Origin: Candidatus Goldiibacteriota bacterium HGW-Goldbacteria-1
Lineage (GTDB): Bacteria > Oederibacteriota > PGYV01
Length of the DNA: 64,000 bases
Direction of reading: 5' to 3'
Assembly (NCBI GenBank): GCA_002839855.1
Contig: PGYV01000002.1
Coordinates: 187,191-251,190, forward strand
How positions within the stretch are numbered: position 1 is the first letter of the stretch; each line of letters begins with the position of its first letter. Under the pieces are notes generated by a model. It was not told the DNA's origin, did no database searches, and was given only the letters and a program-made list of their open reading frames with translations. This document shows, one piece after another, positions 7,446 through 16,795 of the stretch. A program made the translations under genes and the position numbers.

Positions 7446-10400
7446 ATGGGTAAAAAGGTGATGCTTTTTCTTTGTATGGCTTTTTTAATACCTTCATTTC
7501 TTTTTGCCGAACCAAGAATCTTAAGTTATTCTATGACTCCGCCAAACCCTTCCTTTGGAGATGCAGTAACGGTTCACGTTGAATTCTGTGCGCAGAATTA
7601 TAATTCAGGATGGATGGCCCTTGCGGTAAGTACCCAGCCGGTAAGGGTAAACGCGGCGCTGTCCGGTGTAGGCCAGGTTTTTGTAATCTCACGCGCCGGT
7701 TTTGATGTGCCGACATCAAGGCCTGCTACAACACAGGGCGGGGTTATTGGGTATCAGGTAAGCACCACCACAACAGCCGCACCTGTCTGCAATGACTGCA
7801 ATAGCACAAATCCAAATGGCCAGCTTTATGTTGAAGACTGGGTTGTTCATGTTCCTGCGGCTGACAATTTTCCGGGATGCGTGGTTGACAACCTTTATAT
7901 GCATATAGGATTTAAAGATAATAATATGAATGAAAGCGACTGGCACAACCTGCAGCAGCCTGCCTGCGCGGGTGCGTCGCTTACGTGGTCAATGCCTCTT
8001 TTGCCTGAAGAATTCAGTATAAGAAAAAGGGTTGAAGGTGTTATTCAGGAACAAAACGACCTTGTTTTATTTTCTGTGGACTACTCTTATTCCAACGGAA
8101 GGCTTACCATAACAGATACGATTCCATCCGCGTGGAACGGCGATCTTGAACTTGTATCTTTTGGGCCGACATCAATAACCGGCGGAATAGTAAGCGGGCC
8201 AAATCCCGGGGACAGAAGCGGAACTTTTTCCTGGACGCTTCCCGACAGGACAGGCGTTAAGGGTGTTGCTGAAGGCACGGTGTGGATGCTTTACCGGCTT
8301 ACAACCACAGTGCCTGTAGATTCGCCAAGGACTTACACAAATACCGTAAGCGGGTCTATGGATGGTATTACAAAAACAGACGATGCAAGCATTGTGACAG
8401 GGCAGGCCGCGATAGACCTTGAAAAAAGGCAGAGCCATACGCTTGCTTATCCCGGCGATATAGTTACGTATACACTTGAATATAATATTAACGGTTCAAA
8501 GTTAATTGCATACCAGCCTTTTGATGATATAAGCGGCGTTTATACTTCAACTCCGCCTGCGGGATGGGGTTTTTTACCGCAGAACAGCACAAACGGAACA
8601 TGGACTGTAAGCGATGTGTGTAATACAGGCGACAGGGTGATAACCGGAAGCGTATCAAACGAGGCGTATCCCGCAATGATATATACGGCGCAGCCGTTTT
8701 GTGAAGGGACAATTGTGGCGGATGCTTTGATAAATCCCGGCAATACGGGAACAGCCCAGTACGAGGGTTCGGACGCGCTTATTATAATAAGAAACAACGG
8801 GCAGCCGGGAAATCTTAATATGGCTTACGCGCTGGGTATTTCAATTGATGATAATTTTGGAAGCAATATAAACGGTAATGTGGGTTTTCAAAAGTGTATA
8901 AACGGCGGGACATGTACCTGGCCGTTGTCGGTTAATACTATTCAGATAGTTGGAAATAAATGGTACAGGATAAAAATAGACGTGAAAGGCGTAACTTTCA
9001 GGGCGAAAGTCTGGGCAAAAGGCGACCCTGAACCGACAGGTTATACAATAACATGGACAGACCCGGCACCTGCGGGTATGACATGCGACCCGCTAAATCC
9101 TGCAGGCTGGTATGCCGGGATAGGCGAACAGGGCGGCGCCATGGGTTCCACCCAGGACAGTTACAATAATTTTATGCTATACGAACCAAGGATAGCTGAA
9201 AATGCGGTTTTATACGATACTGTGCCACTTGATATTAATTACGTGGGAGCAAGCTCTCCGCCTGTTAAAGTCAATCCTATGGTTGAATGGGAGTTAAATA
9301 ATATAATGAATGAAGGCGGTTCTTTTACATGGTGGGGCGAAGTTACAGGCTGCGGCCCTATTACCAATGTCGGCGCTATTGACGCAAACGACCCTGTTCT
9401 GCCTGTGCTTTCAAACAGGGTGGTGATGAGCGTTTACTGCGGCTCGCCGACAGTAACTCCCACGGTTACTGTTACAGTAACGTCAACACCCACAAGGACC
9501 AGCACACCCACATCAACAATGACTGCAACACGGACAATAACAAATACAGCAACGCCAACAAGGACAGCTACCGCAACAAGTACGGTGACTTTTACAAGAA
9601 CTGCAACGCCGACATCAACTGCGACCAGGACAATTACAGATACGGCAACACCTACGGTTACGTTTACAGTATCTGCCACAATGACGGCTACAAGGACAAT
9701 AACCAGCACAGCCACGCCTACAGTTACATTTACAGTATCTGCCACAATGACGGCTACAAGGACAATAACCAGCACAGCCACACCTACGGTTTCTTTTTCC
9801 AACACGCCCACAGCGACACCCACTTTCACTATAACGGTTACAAGGACAAATACGCCTTCTAACACGCCCACTCCCACAATTACGCAGACTTACTGGGAAT
9901 CAATGACAAATACGCCTACAGTTACAATAACAAGGACAGCCACTCCTACGGCAACACAGACAAAAACTGTCACATTCACATCCACAATGACGGATACAAA
10001 GACAGTAACCGCCACAAGGACGGCAACGCCAACCGTAACGGTGACGCATATGGATACCGCGACAAATACTAAAACAGTGACTTTGACAAGGACTCCCACG
10101 CCCACGCATACGCAGACATTAACGGTTACCCCAACTTCAACAAGCACGGCAACAAGGACGAATACGCGCACAGTCACACCCACTGCCACGCAGACGGATA
10201 CAGCAACCATAACGATAACAGTAACGGATACTTTTACAATGACCGCGACACCGACCATAACACCAAGCCCCACTATAACAATGACCCTTCCGCCTTTTCC
10301 TTATGTCTTAAGGATAGGCGTGTATAATGAAGCGGGTGAAAGGGTAAGGTTTATCTGTTCCGTTCCCACCAATAAGTTAATGAGCGACGTGGATTTTCTT

Positions 10401-11246
10401 TCAAACGGCGATGCCACGGATGTTATAAGCAATGGCGCTGACATTACCATAACTTTAAACGGCGTTGAAACCCCGTATAATATGGGCAATGGTTATACGT
10501 CGTTTGTCTGGGACGGAAAAAATGACCAGGCACAGTATGTGTCAAACGGCCCCTACTATATTAAGCTTGAACAGCTGGATGAATACGGGCATAGCACGTC
10601 GCTTATCAAGGATATGCAGTCCATCCGTTATGAAGAAGGGGTGGAAGGAAGAATATATAATTCAGCGGGCGAACTTGTAAAATTATTAAGAACCCAGCCT
10701 TCTGCTAAAGGGCAGAAAGTGGCGCTGAAAATACAGGATATAATAATAATTGAGCCTCAAAGCGCGAAGATAAAATTGTATTACAACGAAGATGAATATC
10801 TTGAATGGGACGGCACAAATGAAGCGGGCCTTGCCGTAACCAACGGAACATATGAAATACAGGTAATAATGAAGACCGCGGAAGGAAGGTTAATAGAGGC
10901 GTCAAAAAGCGTAATAATTCTTACGGAAAAGACAGACTATCTTGCAGACCCGATAATCGCGCCTAATCCTGTTACCCATAAAGAGGGGCGTACGTTAATT
11001 GTATGGGACCCCCTTGCGCTGTATAATCCATCCGCCGCAAAGGGCATAATGGAAATAAGGATATACAGCCTGGCAGGGGAAAAGGTAAAAGAAATACGGT
11101 GCGCGCTGCAGAACGGCGCCGCGCAATGGGATTTAAAGTCCGAATCCGGCGGACAGGTATCCAACGGCGTGTACGTTGTGGTGCTTGAAGCGATACGTGA
11201 TGACGGGCAATTAAACAGGAAAAAGATTAAAATGGCTGTAAAATAA
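7446..11246 (+). CDS. Large exported Thr-rich surface protein with FlgD-like Ig C-terminus
   Basis: The 1,267-residue protein starts at ATG 7446, eight bases after GGAGG; the GTG at 7437 overlaps that site. A signal peptide (cleavage near LFAEP) is followed by a roughly 640-residue ectodomain. This includes a DUF11-like repeat segment ([20 protein letters not shown]) and a lamin-G/concanavalin-like region around residues 440-580. Residues about 668-945 are a low-complexity linker with Thr at nearly every second position and Pro interspersed. The last 320 residues contain three FlgD-Ig-like modules ([33 protein letters not shown]), each ending in SNGPYY-, TNGTYE- or SNGVYV-type turns. Such C-termini often anchor or sort secreted proteins in Bacteroidota-like and candidate-phylum bacteria. 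The linker is plausibly O-glycosylated or cell-wall spanning. A function in adhesion or polymer binding is inferred only. Confidence 0.75.
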   Translation: MGKKVMLFLCMAFLIPSFLFAEPRILSYSMTPPNPSFGDAVTVHVEFCAQNYNSGWMALAVSTQPVRVNAALSGVGQVFVISRAGFDVPTSRPATTQGGVIGYQVSTTTTAAPVCNDCNSTNPNGQLYVEDWVVHVPAADNFPGCVVDNLYMHIGFKDNNMNESDWHNLQQPACAGASLTWSMPLLPEEFSIRKRVEGVIQEQNDLVLFSVDYSYSNGRLTITDTIPSAWNGDLELVSFGPTSITGGIVSGPNPGDRSGTFSWTLPDRTGVKGVAEGTVWMLYRLTTTVPVDSPRTYTNTVSGSMDGITKTDDASIVTGQAAIDLEKRQSHTLAYPGDIVTYTLEYNINGSKLIAYQPFDDISGVYTSTPPAGWGFLPQNSTNGTWTVSDVCNTGDRVITGSVSNEAYPAMIYTAQPFCEGTIVADALINPGNTGTAQYEGSDALIIIRNNGQPGNLNMAYALGISIDDNFGSNINGNVGFQKCINGGTCTWPLSVNTIQIVGNKWYRIKIDVKGVTFRAKVWAKGDPEPTGYTITWTDPAPAGMTCDPLNPAGWYAGIGEQGGAMGSTQDSYNNFMLYEPRIAENAVLYDTVPLDINYVGASSPPVKVNPMVEWELNNIMNEGGSFTWWGEVTGCGPITNVGAIDANDPVLPVLSNRVVMSVYCGSPTVTPTVTVTVTSTPTRTSTPTSTMTATRTITNTATPTRTATATSTVTFTRTATPTSTATRTITDTATPTVTFTVSATMTATRTITSTATPTVTFTVSATMTATRTITSTATPTVSFSNTPTATPTFTITVTRTNTPSNTPTPTITQTYWESMTNTPTVTITRTATPTATQTKTVTFTSTMTDTKTVTATRTATPTVTVTHMDTATNTKTVTLTRTPTPTHTQTLTVTPTSTSTATRTNTRTVTPTATQTDTATITITVTDTFTMTATPTITPSPTITMTLPPFPYVLRIGVYNEAGERVRFICSVPTNKLMSDVDFLSNGDATDVISNGADITITLNGVETPYNMGNGYTSFVWDGKNDQAQYVSNGPYYIKLEQLDEYGHSTSLIKDMQSIRYEEGVEGRIYNSAGELVKLLRTQPSAKGQKVALKIQDIIIIEPQSAKIKLYYNEDEYLEWDGTNEAGLAVTNGTYEIQVIMKTAEGRLIEASKSVIILTEKTDYLADPIIAPNPVTHKEGRTLIVWDPLALYNPSAAKGIMEIRIYSLAGEKVKEIRCALQNGAAQWDLKSESGGQVSNGVYVVVLEAIRDDGQLNRKKIKMAVK
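9648..9790 (+). repeat. 66-bp near-identical tandem repeat inside the Thr-rich linker
   Basis: Two consecutive 22-codon units, both encoding [20 protein letters not shown]-type peptide, are almost identical at the DNA level. The first copy starts near 9655 and the second near 9721. The near-identity implies recent duplication or ongoing slippage in the linker. Confidence 0.8.
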
Positions 11247-11255
11247 GCCGGATAT

Positions 11256-11289
11256 AAAAAGCCGCCCAAAATAGGGCGGCTTTTTTTTT
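11256..11289 (+). terminator. Rho-independent terminator
   Basis: AAAAAGCCGCCC and GGGCGGC arms around an AAAATA loop are followed by nine T. Confidence 0.92.
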
Positions 11290-11312
11290 ATCACCATTAA
11301 TACCTTGTATTA

Positions 11313-11340
11313 TTGACGTATTCGTAAATAATGTTATAAT
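11313..11340 (+). promoter_or_regulatory. sigma70-like promoter for the 11370 gene
   Basis: TTGACG (11313-11318) and TATAAT (11335-11340) are separated by 16 bp. Confidence 0.65.
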
Positions 11341-11369
11341 AACTGTCAAATAATTAACCGGAGGATTAA

Positions 11370-12011
11370 ATGAAAAGATTAATGCTTTTAATGTCAGTGT
11401 TAATTTTTGGTTCGTTCTTATACGCGGCTGATAAAGCCCGGCTGGAAACATTACTGCCCGATGTATATCTTATAACAGACGCCAATTATGATAACTTTAA
11501 CGGCAATAAATTCTGTTCGCTTCACTGCGGGGATGTCAGGTGGATTATGAGGGCGTCTTCCGAACTTAAATCATCAAAGGGCAGAAATTACGGGCCATAT
11601 AATGTGGATGACTGGTCGTTTAAAACAGCGTGGGTGGAAGGTAATAAGAACAACGGAAAAGGCGAATATCTTACGTTTTTCTTTCCAAGGACAACATTTT
11701 TCGCCCGTGATTTAAAACCCGTAAACTGGGACGGCTTTAGCGTGGTAAACGGGGATATGAGGGATGCGGTATCGTATAACAATAATGCAAGGGTAAAGAC
11801 TTTTAGGGTTTACTTAAACGGAGAGCCGTTATTTGACGCTTATCTGGAAGATGAAATGGCAATACAGACTTTTTCTTTCGCGCAGTCAGTAATGCTTAAA
11901 CCCGATGATGTTATAAAGGCGGAAATACGTGAAGTGTATCCCGGCGCTAAATTTAAAGATGCGGCTGTTTCGCAGTTTATGCTGCTTGGCGCGCATTCGC
12001 ATGATAAATAG
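11370..12011 (+). CDS. Exported protein with NADase-type glycan-binding (discoidin-like) domain
   Basis: Signal peptide MKRLMLLMSVLIFGSFLYA. The mature part has the order ASSEL, then YGPYNVDDWSFKTAWVEG, GKGEYLTFFF, VNWDGFSVVNGD and NNNARVKTFRVYLNG. This is the pattern of the F5/8-like domain annotated as NADase-type glycan-binding domain: a TAWVEG segment, a GxGE strand and an N-x-R-x-K strand. There is no catalytic domain. It may bind extracellular glycan in the periplasm or at the cell surface, but the ligand is unknown. It is a monocistronic unit with clear promoter and terminator. Confidence 0.65.
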   Translation: MKRLMLLMSVLIFGSFLYAADKARLETLLPDVYLITDANYDNFNGNKFCSLHCGDVRWIMRASSELKSSKGRNYGPYNVDDWSFKTAWVEGNKNNGKGEYLTFFFPRTTFFARDLKPVNWDGFSVVNGDMRDAVSYNNNARVKTFRVYLNGEPLFDAYLEDEMAIQTFSFAQSVMLKPDDVIKAEIREVYPGAKFKDAAVSQFMLLGAHSHDK

Positions 12012-12030
12012 GCTTTAATTTTTTGATCCA

Positions 12031-12065
12031 TAAAGCCCCGTGCCTTAAAAGCCGGGGCTTTTTTT
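12031..12065 (+). terminator. Rho-independent terminator
   Basis: AAGCCCCG (12033-12040) pairs with CGGGGCTT (12053-12060), followed by a T run. Confidence 0.88.
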
Positions 12066-12084
12066 ATGTAATAAAAGGAGAATT

Positions 12085-12390
12085 ATGAAAAATACTGGTA
12101 TCTTCAAATTTGGCAATGACATTAAGACGGTATTTAAGTCCATAGTAGACAGGCGGACTCCGTGGTATGTGAAAGCTGCCGGTATTATAGGCATAGCATA
12201 TATTATCTTTCCTTTTGATTTTTTACATGATTATATTCCGGTGCTTGGGTGGACAGATGATATCACGGCGGCAGGGTTGATATTGTGGTTTATAATCGCG
12301 CTTATACCCAAAGAAGTGCTTGAAGATAATAAGATAAAAAAAGATGAAAATGCCGCGGTTATAGAAGTAAAGAAGATTGACGATAAATGA
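12085..12390 (+). CDS. YkvA/DUF1232 family small membrane protein
   Basis: The 101-residue protein contains the DUF1232 signature: PWYVKAAGIIGIAYIIFPFD followed by HDYIPVLGWTDDITAAGLIL. Two hydrophobic helices surround the Pro-Phe-Asp and Asp-Asp motifs, and the tail is charged. The family is widespread and without a firmly assigned role. AAAGGAG lies seven bases before the ATG. Its stop overlaps the next ATG (ATGA at 12387), so the two are translationally coupled, which links this protein to the Trp-repeat protein. Confidence 0.85.
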   Translation: MKNTGIFKFGNDIKTVFKSIVDRRTPWYVKAAGIIGIAYIIFPFDFLHDYIPVLGWTDDITAAGLILWFIIALIPKEVLEDNKIKKDENAAVIEVKKIDDK

Positions 12391-13142
12391 AAAAACTTAT
12401 CCCGGCGTTTTTTCTGTGCGTAATTTTTTTAATCCCTGTTTTATTGCCGGCCGAAGAAGAGCCGCAGGAAGACTATTCCGCCATGTTTGACATCACATCC
12501 GTAAGCCCCGCTATGATGACATATGAAAGCCTTGCGATAATATGGGAAAGTATGGATAACGGGCAGAAAAAGAAAACCACCAAGATGCTTAAAGAAAAAT
12601 GGACATCAATGAGCAATGATGAAAAATCCTCTTTTGTGAGTGAAATAACAAAGTGGTGGAATTCATTATCTGACAAAGAACAGCAAAAGGTAATTACAAA
12701 GACCAGAAAACGGTGGCACAAGCTATCTGATGACGAGAAAAAAGATATTGTGGATAATATTAAAGAGTGGTGGACGGGCATAGGCGGGGAAGAACAGAAA
12801 ATAGTAATGGTGAAAGTTCAGGATAAATGGGCAAAGATGTCCAACACGGCCAAGAAGAAAACAGTGGGATATGTGGAAACTTTATGGAATTCAATGTCTG
12901 AAAAAGAAAAACAGACGGCTGTCTTTACCGCAAAAAACTGGTGGATGCTGCTGCCGTTTGAGGCAAAAGAAGAAGTTGTCTTAATGGCGCAGAACAAGTG
13001 GGCTGCGCTGCCGGATGATGATAAGGATGTCCTGAAAGAAAAAGCCAAGTACTGGTGGAACGCCCTGTCTGAAGAAGAACGCCAGCACCTTATTGCTGAT
13101 TCAATGATGAAATGGCAGGAGATACTTAAGAAGATAAAGTGA
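12387..13142 (+). CDS. Exported protein made of ten 19-residue Trp repeats
   Basis: A signal peptide (MKKLIPAFFLCVIFLIPVLL) precedes about 30 acidic residues. Residues 54-243 are ten consecutive units of exactly 19 residues, each ending in Trp, with a consensus like NSLSDKEQQKVITKTRKRW. Units alternate between a single terminal Trp (KW/RW/LW) and a double one (WW), giving a 38-residue super-repeat. Each unit is predicted to be helical with an LSxxEK turn. The pattern recalls DUF3106-type periplasmic proteins (W-x-x-L-S-x-x-x-R repeats), but the regular single/double Trp alternation is unusual. There are no Cys and no catalytic residues. It is coupled to the DUF1232 gene through an ATGA overlap. 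Function unknown. Confidence 0.7.
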   Translation: MKKLIPAFFLCVIFLIPVLLPAEEEPQEDYSAMFDITSVSPAMMTYESLAIIWESMDNGQKKKTTKMLKEKWTSMSNDEKSSFVSEITKWWNSLSDKEQQKVITKTRKRWHKLSDDEKKDIVDNIKEWWTGIGGEEQKIVMVKVQDKWAKMSNTAKKKTVGYVETLWNSMSEKEKQTAVFTAKNWWMLLPFEAKEEVVLMAQNKWAALPDDDKDVLKEKAKYWWNALSEEERQHLIADSMMKWQEILKKIK

Positions 13143-13143
13143 A

Positions 13144-13216
13144 GCAGCTGGGCAGCTGGGCAGCTGGGCGGCTAGGCAGCTAGGCAGCTAGGCAGCTAGG
13201 CGGCTAGGCGGTTGGC
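13144..13216. repeat. 8-bp tandem array (GGCAGCTA/GGCGGCTA units)
   Basis: About nine units of GCAGCTGG, GCAGCTAG or GCGGCTAG start right after the stop codon at 13142. The array is the reverse complement of the type at 13519-13672, so the two form a long imperfect inverted repeat about 300 bp apart. Confidence 0.9.
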
Positions 13217-13518
13217 TTTAGATTTGGTAGCCGCGGGCTTTAGATTTGGTAGCCGCGGGCTTTAGCCCGGGGCAGTTGAAGTTGGTTTGTGTTTGTTTAT
13301 ATATTAGTAGACGCGGATCTTTAATACCGCATCTATATCAAACGTCATGCGGTCTTATCCGGGGCAGTTGGTTTGAATTTAATTCTTTTATTAGAATAAT
13401 AATATATATTTCTACTAAATTGTTTGTTTTAAATCAACTGCCGCACCCTAAAGGGTGCGCCTACCAAACCCAAAACAAACCAACCAAAACCAAACCAAAT
13501 TATTCATATCACCGTATT
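13217..13518. repeat. Cluster of REP-like hairpins between the two octamer arrays
   Basis: GGTAGCCGCGGGCTTTAG occurs twice in a row (near 13227 and 13249), a degenerate copy lies around 13305-13370, and a CCGCACCCTAAAGGGTGCG hairpin lies at 13440-13460. All belong to the dispersed family also seen at 0.4-0.65, 26.6 and 37.6 kb. I see no credible gene from 13143 to 13734. Confidence 0.75.
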
Positions 13519-13672
13519 GCCGAAGCCGCCAAGCCGCCAAGCCGCCAAGCCGCCAAGCTGCCAAGCCGCCAAGCCGCCAAGCCGCCTAGCTGCCTAGCCG
13601 CCTAGCTGCCTAGCCGCCTAGCCGCCTAGCCGCCTAGCCGCCTAGCTGCCTAGCCGCCTAGCCGCCTAGCTG
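13519..13672. repeat. 8-bp tandem array (CCGCCAAG then CCGCCTAG units)
   Basis: About 19 octamers: the first part is mostly GCCGCCAA and the second GCCGCCTA or GCTGCCTA. This is the reverse-complement type of the 13144 array and lies 60 bp from the 3' end of the minus-strand gene. Confidence 0.9.
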
Positions 13673-13685
13673 TCGATTCCGGGCA

Positions 13686-13720
13686 TAAAAAAAGCCCGGC
13701 ACGATTTGTGCCGGGCTTTT
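13686..13720 (-). terminator. Terminator for the minus-strand barrel/TPR gene
   Basis: AAAGCCCGGCAC and GTGCCGGGCTTT arms flank a GATTT loop. Read on the minus strand the hairpin is followed by a run of T, but it has A/T tracts on both sides and could act in both directions. Confidence 0.88.
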
Positions 13721-13734
13721 GGTTTTAATTTAAA

Positions 13735-14784
13735 TTACTGGGCGTTCTTCTTAAGCCAGTTCTGAATCTGTGTGTCTGAAGGGTTCTGGCGGATGTAATA
13801 TTTAAGGTACTGGGCAGCCCTTGCTTTGTCGCCCATGTAGTAATAGCACATACCAATCTTCTTATAAAGCGCCGCGGACGGTGCCTGTTTTACAGCGCCG
13901 CCGTAATACTTAAGGGCGCTTTTATAGTTTTTCTGTTTGTAGTAATAATCGCCCCATTTTTCATACTTGGATGAAGCGCCGGTAACTGCTGTTGACTGTG
14001 TGCCTGTTGCTGATGTGGAGGAAGAAGAACCTTCTGTTCCGCCAAAATAGAAACTTAATCCCGCGCCAAAATAAACACCGGAAAGGTCAACAGATGCGGC
14101 TTTAAAAATAGGTTCTCCGTCTATGTCTGTGGCGTTAAAAGGAAGTTCTTCAGGGTAGGTTATGGGCATGCTTGCTATTCTGTAACCCACGTTGGCGCCA
14201 AGGCCAACCGTATCGCTTACCATAAATTTTGCGCCTGCTTCAATGTTCGCGCCGAAAAACATTTCGGTAAAGTCAACAGAGTAATACTGTTCCATCGGGG
14301 TATCGTGGAAAAAGTTAATTTCCCAGAAGCTCTGGTAATTCATAAACATACCGGCGTCCGCTCCAAGGGATATGAAGAATTTTTCGGATGCGGGAATGTA
14401 GTACTTGCCGCCGATGCCAAAATAGCCGATTGAAAAAGCTGCGTGGTTATAAAAAATTTCTTCGTCATTTAAATCGGTATAGGAAACTTCGTCCTGCACG
14501 AACATAAAGTCTGTTTTAAAGAAAATTCCAACATTGGGTGTGGCAAGGTATTCAAGTAATAAACTGCCCGTAGGCGCCATTCCTATAAAGGTGGAAGCGC
14601 CGGGGTCTGTGTTCGGGAAGGCCATTGTTGGTATGTATTTGTAGTCTTCGTCAAATGCCGACGGATTCAAAAGTGTTGCCCCGCCGCGAAGTTCAATTCC
14701 AAATTTTCCGTTCATTCCGCCTTCTGCAAGAAGGGTAGAAGCAAGCAGTACAAAAACCAATACAGTAATAATTCTTTTAAACAT
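13735..14784 (-). CDS. Exported beta-barrel protein with C-terminal TPR repeats
   Basis: Signal peptide MFKRIITVLVFVLLASTLLA. Residues about 25-240 look like an outer-membrane barrel (GKFGIELRGGATLL, GGKYYIPASEKFFISLGAD, VGLGANVGYRIAS, YFGAGLSFYF). A Ser/Thr linker (residues about 240-260) leads to two TPR-like hairpins (WGDYYYKQKNYKSALKYYGG, KIGMCYYYMGDKARAAQYLK). The module order is the reverse of the 767 gene. GGAGG lies eight bases before the ATG. The TPR part probably faces the periplasm and binds a partner; specific function unknown. Confidence 0.6.
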   Translation of the reverse strand: MFKRIITVLVFVLLASTLLAEGGMNGKFGIELRGGATLLNPSAFDEDYKYIPTMAFPNTDPGASTFIGMAPTGSLLLEYLATPNVGIFFKTDFMFVQDEVSYTDLNDEEIFYNHAAFSIGYFGIGGKYYIPASEKFFISLGADAGMFMNYQSFWEINFFHDTPMEQYYSVDFTEMFFGANIEAGAKFMVSDTVGLGANVGYRIASMPITYPEELPFNATDIDGEPIFKAASVDLSGVYFGAGLSFYFGGTEGSSSSTSATGTQSTAVTGASSKYEKWGDYYYKQKNYKSALKYYGGAVKQAPSAALYKKIGMCYYYMGDKARAAQYLKYYIRQNPSDTQIQNWLKKNAQ

Positions 14785-14823
14785 TTATTTTAACCTCCGC
14801 AAATTGATTTTAACGAATAATTG

Positions 14824-14853
14824 ATTTTAGCATAATTTTGATTTTTTAGTCAA
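14824..14853 (-). promoter_or_regulatory. sigma70-like promoter for the minus-strand barrel gene
   Basis: On the minus strand, TTGACT (14853-14848) and TAAAAT (14829-14824) are separated by 18 bp. Confidence 0.5.
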
Positions 14854-14906
14854 TAAATTAATGGAAATATCATAAACGGCATACTGCATATTTTTTAATA
14901 ATTATA

Positions 14907-14935
14907 TTGCAATAATTTATACAAAATACTATAAT
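14907..14935 (+). promoter_or_regulatory. sigma70-like promoter for the GH9 gene
   Basis: TTGCAA (14907-14912) and TATAAT (14930-14935) are separated by 17 bp. The operator candidate at 14939-14952 covers the expected transcription start. Confidence 0.65.
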
Positions 14936-14938
14936 CTA

Positions 14939-14952
14939 TTTTAACGTTAAAA
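14939..14952. promoter_or_regulatory. Perfect palindrome TTTTAACGTTAAAA (operator candidate)
   Basis: A 14-bp perfect CpG-centred palindrome immediately downstream of the -10 box of the GH9 gene, in a position suited to repression. A one-mismatch copy lies upstream of the Thr-rich surface protein gene (7377-7390). Confidence 0.6.
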
Positions 14953-14967
14953 CAAAAGAGGTGTAAA

Positions 14968-16680
14968 GTGCTTAAAAAATTGGTAATCATCGTATCAGGG
15001 GTGCTTATGGCTATAAATGTGGCAGCATATTCAGAAAGTATTAAAGTAAACACGGTAGGATACAGGCCGGCGGATGATAAATATGTGGTTTGTGATAAGC
15101 CGTGTTCGTATTTTTCAGTCCACAGAAAAAGCGACGGTAAAAAGGTGTTTTCCAATGATATGAAAGGCCCTGTAAGCGATTCTGTTTCGGGGGATAACTG
15201 TTTTGTGGGCAGCTTTTCCGGTTTGAAAGAACCCGGTACATATTATATTGAAATAGAGAAGAACGGAAAATCCTCGGAATTTGTAATTGCCGATAATATT
15301 TATGACAGCGCGTTTGAAAAGGTGATGCACGCTTTTTACCAGCAGCGCTGCGGAACTGACATTATAAGCAGGACCGGTTTTGAACATAAGGCCTGCCACT
15401 TAAATCCCGCGGAACTGCACGAAAGCACCGGTGAGGAAGGCGAAATTGACGTGATAGGAGGCTGGCACGACGCCGGCGATTACGGCAAATATACGGTTAA
15501 CAGCGGCATTTCTACCGGGACGCTTCTTTTAATGTTTGAAAGGTACAAGAACAGGCTTGAAAGTATCAAAACAGGAATACCCGCGTCCGCAGCTATCGGT
15601 AAACTGCCGGATGTCTTAAATGAAATTAAATGGAACCTTGATTGGATGTTAAAGATGCAGGCGAAAAACGGCGGAGTGTATCACAAAGCTACCCCGTTAC
15701 AGTTTCCGGCTTTAAATATGATGCCCGAAGATGACAGGAACACATATTTTGTTTATGAGATTACTTCAACCGGCACCGCGGATTTTGCCGCGGTTATGGC
15801 GATTGCCTCAAGGGTCTTTAAAGAATACGACGCGGCATACGCTGACAAATGCCTTAGGGCCGCGCGTGATGCGTGGAAGTATCTTGAGAAAAACACGGCT
15901 ATGGTTCCAAAAGAAGGTTATAAAAATCCTTCTGACACAAAGACCGGGCAGTATGGCGACAATGATGATAAAGATGAAAGGCTTTGGGCTGCTTCGGAAT
16001 TGTTTTCAACTACCGGCGAAGAAGTCTATAATAAATTTTTTACGGCTAATTATAAAAACTGGGATAAAGCCATAGACCGGGCTGCGTCATGGCGCGACGT
16101 AAAAGAAATGGCAATGTTTTCATATTGCGTGTCTGTACAGCCGGGTAAATCAGAAGAGGCATGTGAGTCCATAAAGAAATCAATGGCGGTTCACTGTGAT
16201 ACTTTAATGGCAAAGATAAACGACAGCGGTTACAGGAACGTGATGGGTGAAGAGGATTACGTCTGGGGGTCAAATTCAGTTGCGTTAAATTACGCCATGA
16301 ACCTTATCGTAGGCGCGGATGTCCTTGAAAAACAGGAATACAAAAAAGGCGCGCTTGAAATACTGGGTTATATATTCGGCATTAATCCTTTTGCAAGAAG
16401 CTATGTGACGGGAATCGGCTCTAACTATCCCATGAACATACACCACAGGCCCACGGTTGGGGATAAAAATCCGGAGCCGTGGCCGGGGCTTTTAGCCGGC
16501 GGGCCCAATAAAAGGCCGCAGGACAACCCTTTAAAAGCATTGCCATTTGGCACCGCACCGGCAAGAAACTACGCCGACCACATTGATTCATACGCCAGCA
16601 ACGAAATTGCCATAAACTGGAACGCGCCTTTGGCATACGTCTTGGCGGAATTTTTATCAAATAATGTGGTGATGGAATAA
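14968..16680 (+). CDS. Glycoside hydrolase family 9 (endoglucanase-type), exported
   Basis: The signal peptide (MLKKLVIIVSGVLMAINVAA) is followed by an N-terminal Ig-like CelD_N domain (residues about 24-107: VNTVGYRPADDKYVV, GTYYIEIEKNGKSSEF). An (alpha/alpha)6 catalytic domain follows. The GH9 landmarks are GGWHDAGDYGKY (the DAGD aspartates near residues 168-171 act as base), the HHRPTVGD histidine motif near the substrate cleft, and DSYASNEIAINWNAP with the acid glutamate near residue 546. Family members hydrolyse beta-1,4-glucans such as cellulose or mixed-linkage glucan; some are exo-acting glucosaminidases. There is no carbohydrate-binding module or dockerin. The start is GTG after GAGG. 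The upstream operator suggests control by a LacI-type repressor. Confidence 0.92.
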   Translation: MLKKLVIIVSGVLMAINVAAYSESIKVNTVGYRPADDKYVVCDKPCSYFSVHRKSDGKKVFSNDMKGPVSDSVSGDNCFVGSFSGLKEPGTYYIEIEKNGKSSEFVIADNIYDSAFEKVMHAFYQQRCGTDIISRTGFEHKACHLNPAELHESTGEEGEIDVIGGWHDAGDYGKYTVNSGISTGTLLLMFERYKNRLESIKTGIPASAAIGKLPDVLNEIKWNLDWMLKMQAKNGGVYHKATPLQFPALNMMPEDDRNTYFVYEITSTGTADFAAVMAIASRVFKEYDAAYADKCLRAARDAWKYLEKNTAMVPKEGYKNPSDTKTGQYGDNDDKDERLWAASELFSTTGEEVYNKFFTANYKNWDKAIDRAASWRDVKEMAMFSYCVSVQPGKSEEACESIKKSMAVHCDTLMAKINDSGYRNVMGEEDYVWGSNSVALNYAMNLIVGADVLEKQEYKKGALEILGYIFGINPFARSYVTGIGSNYPMNIHHRPTVGDKNPEPWPGLLAGGPNKRPQDNPLKALPFGTAPARNYADHIDSYASNEIAINWNAPLAYVLAEFLSNNVVME

Positions 16681-16795
16681 TACCGGTTTATACACGCTGA
16701 AATTATCATAAGGGGTTATTAAAATCATTTATTTATTAAAGGATACTTGCGGCTTATTAATGAGTATAATAGTTTTATTTGGTATTATTTTGTAC

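Noticed and set aside
9434-10273. Long minus-strand open frames of Val/Ala-rich repeats opposite the Thr linker (also 42440-42655 and 28514-28753)
   Set aside because: They are the mirror of ACN-rich Thr codons (GTN on the other strand), with no ribosome-binding site or domain.
13246-13605. 119-codon plus-strand frame between the octamer arrays
   Set aside because: It runs through REP hairpins and the 8-bp array; its peptide is a repeat translation.
13519-13672. CRISPR-like appearance of the octamer array
   Set aside because: Units are 8 bp with no unique spacers and no cas genes in the window.
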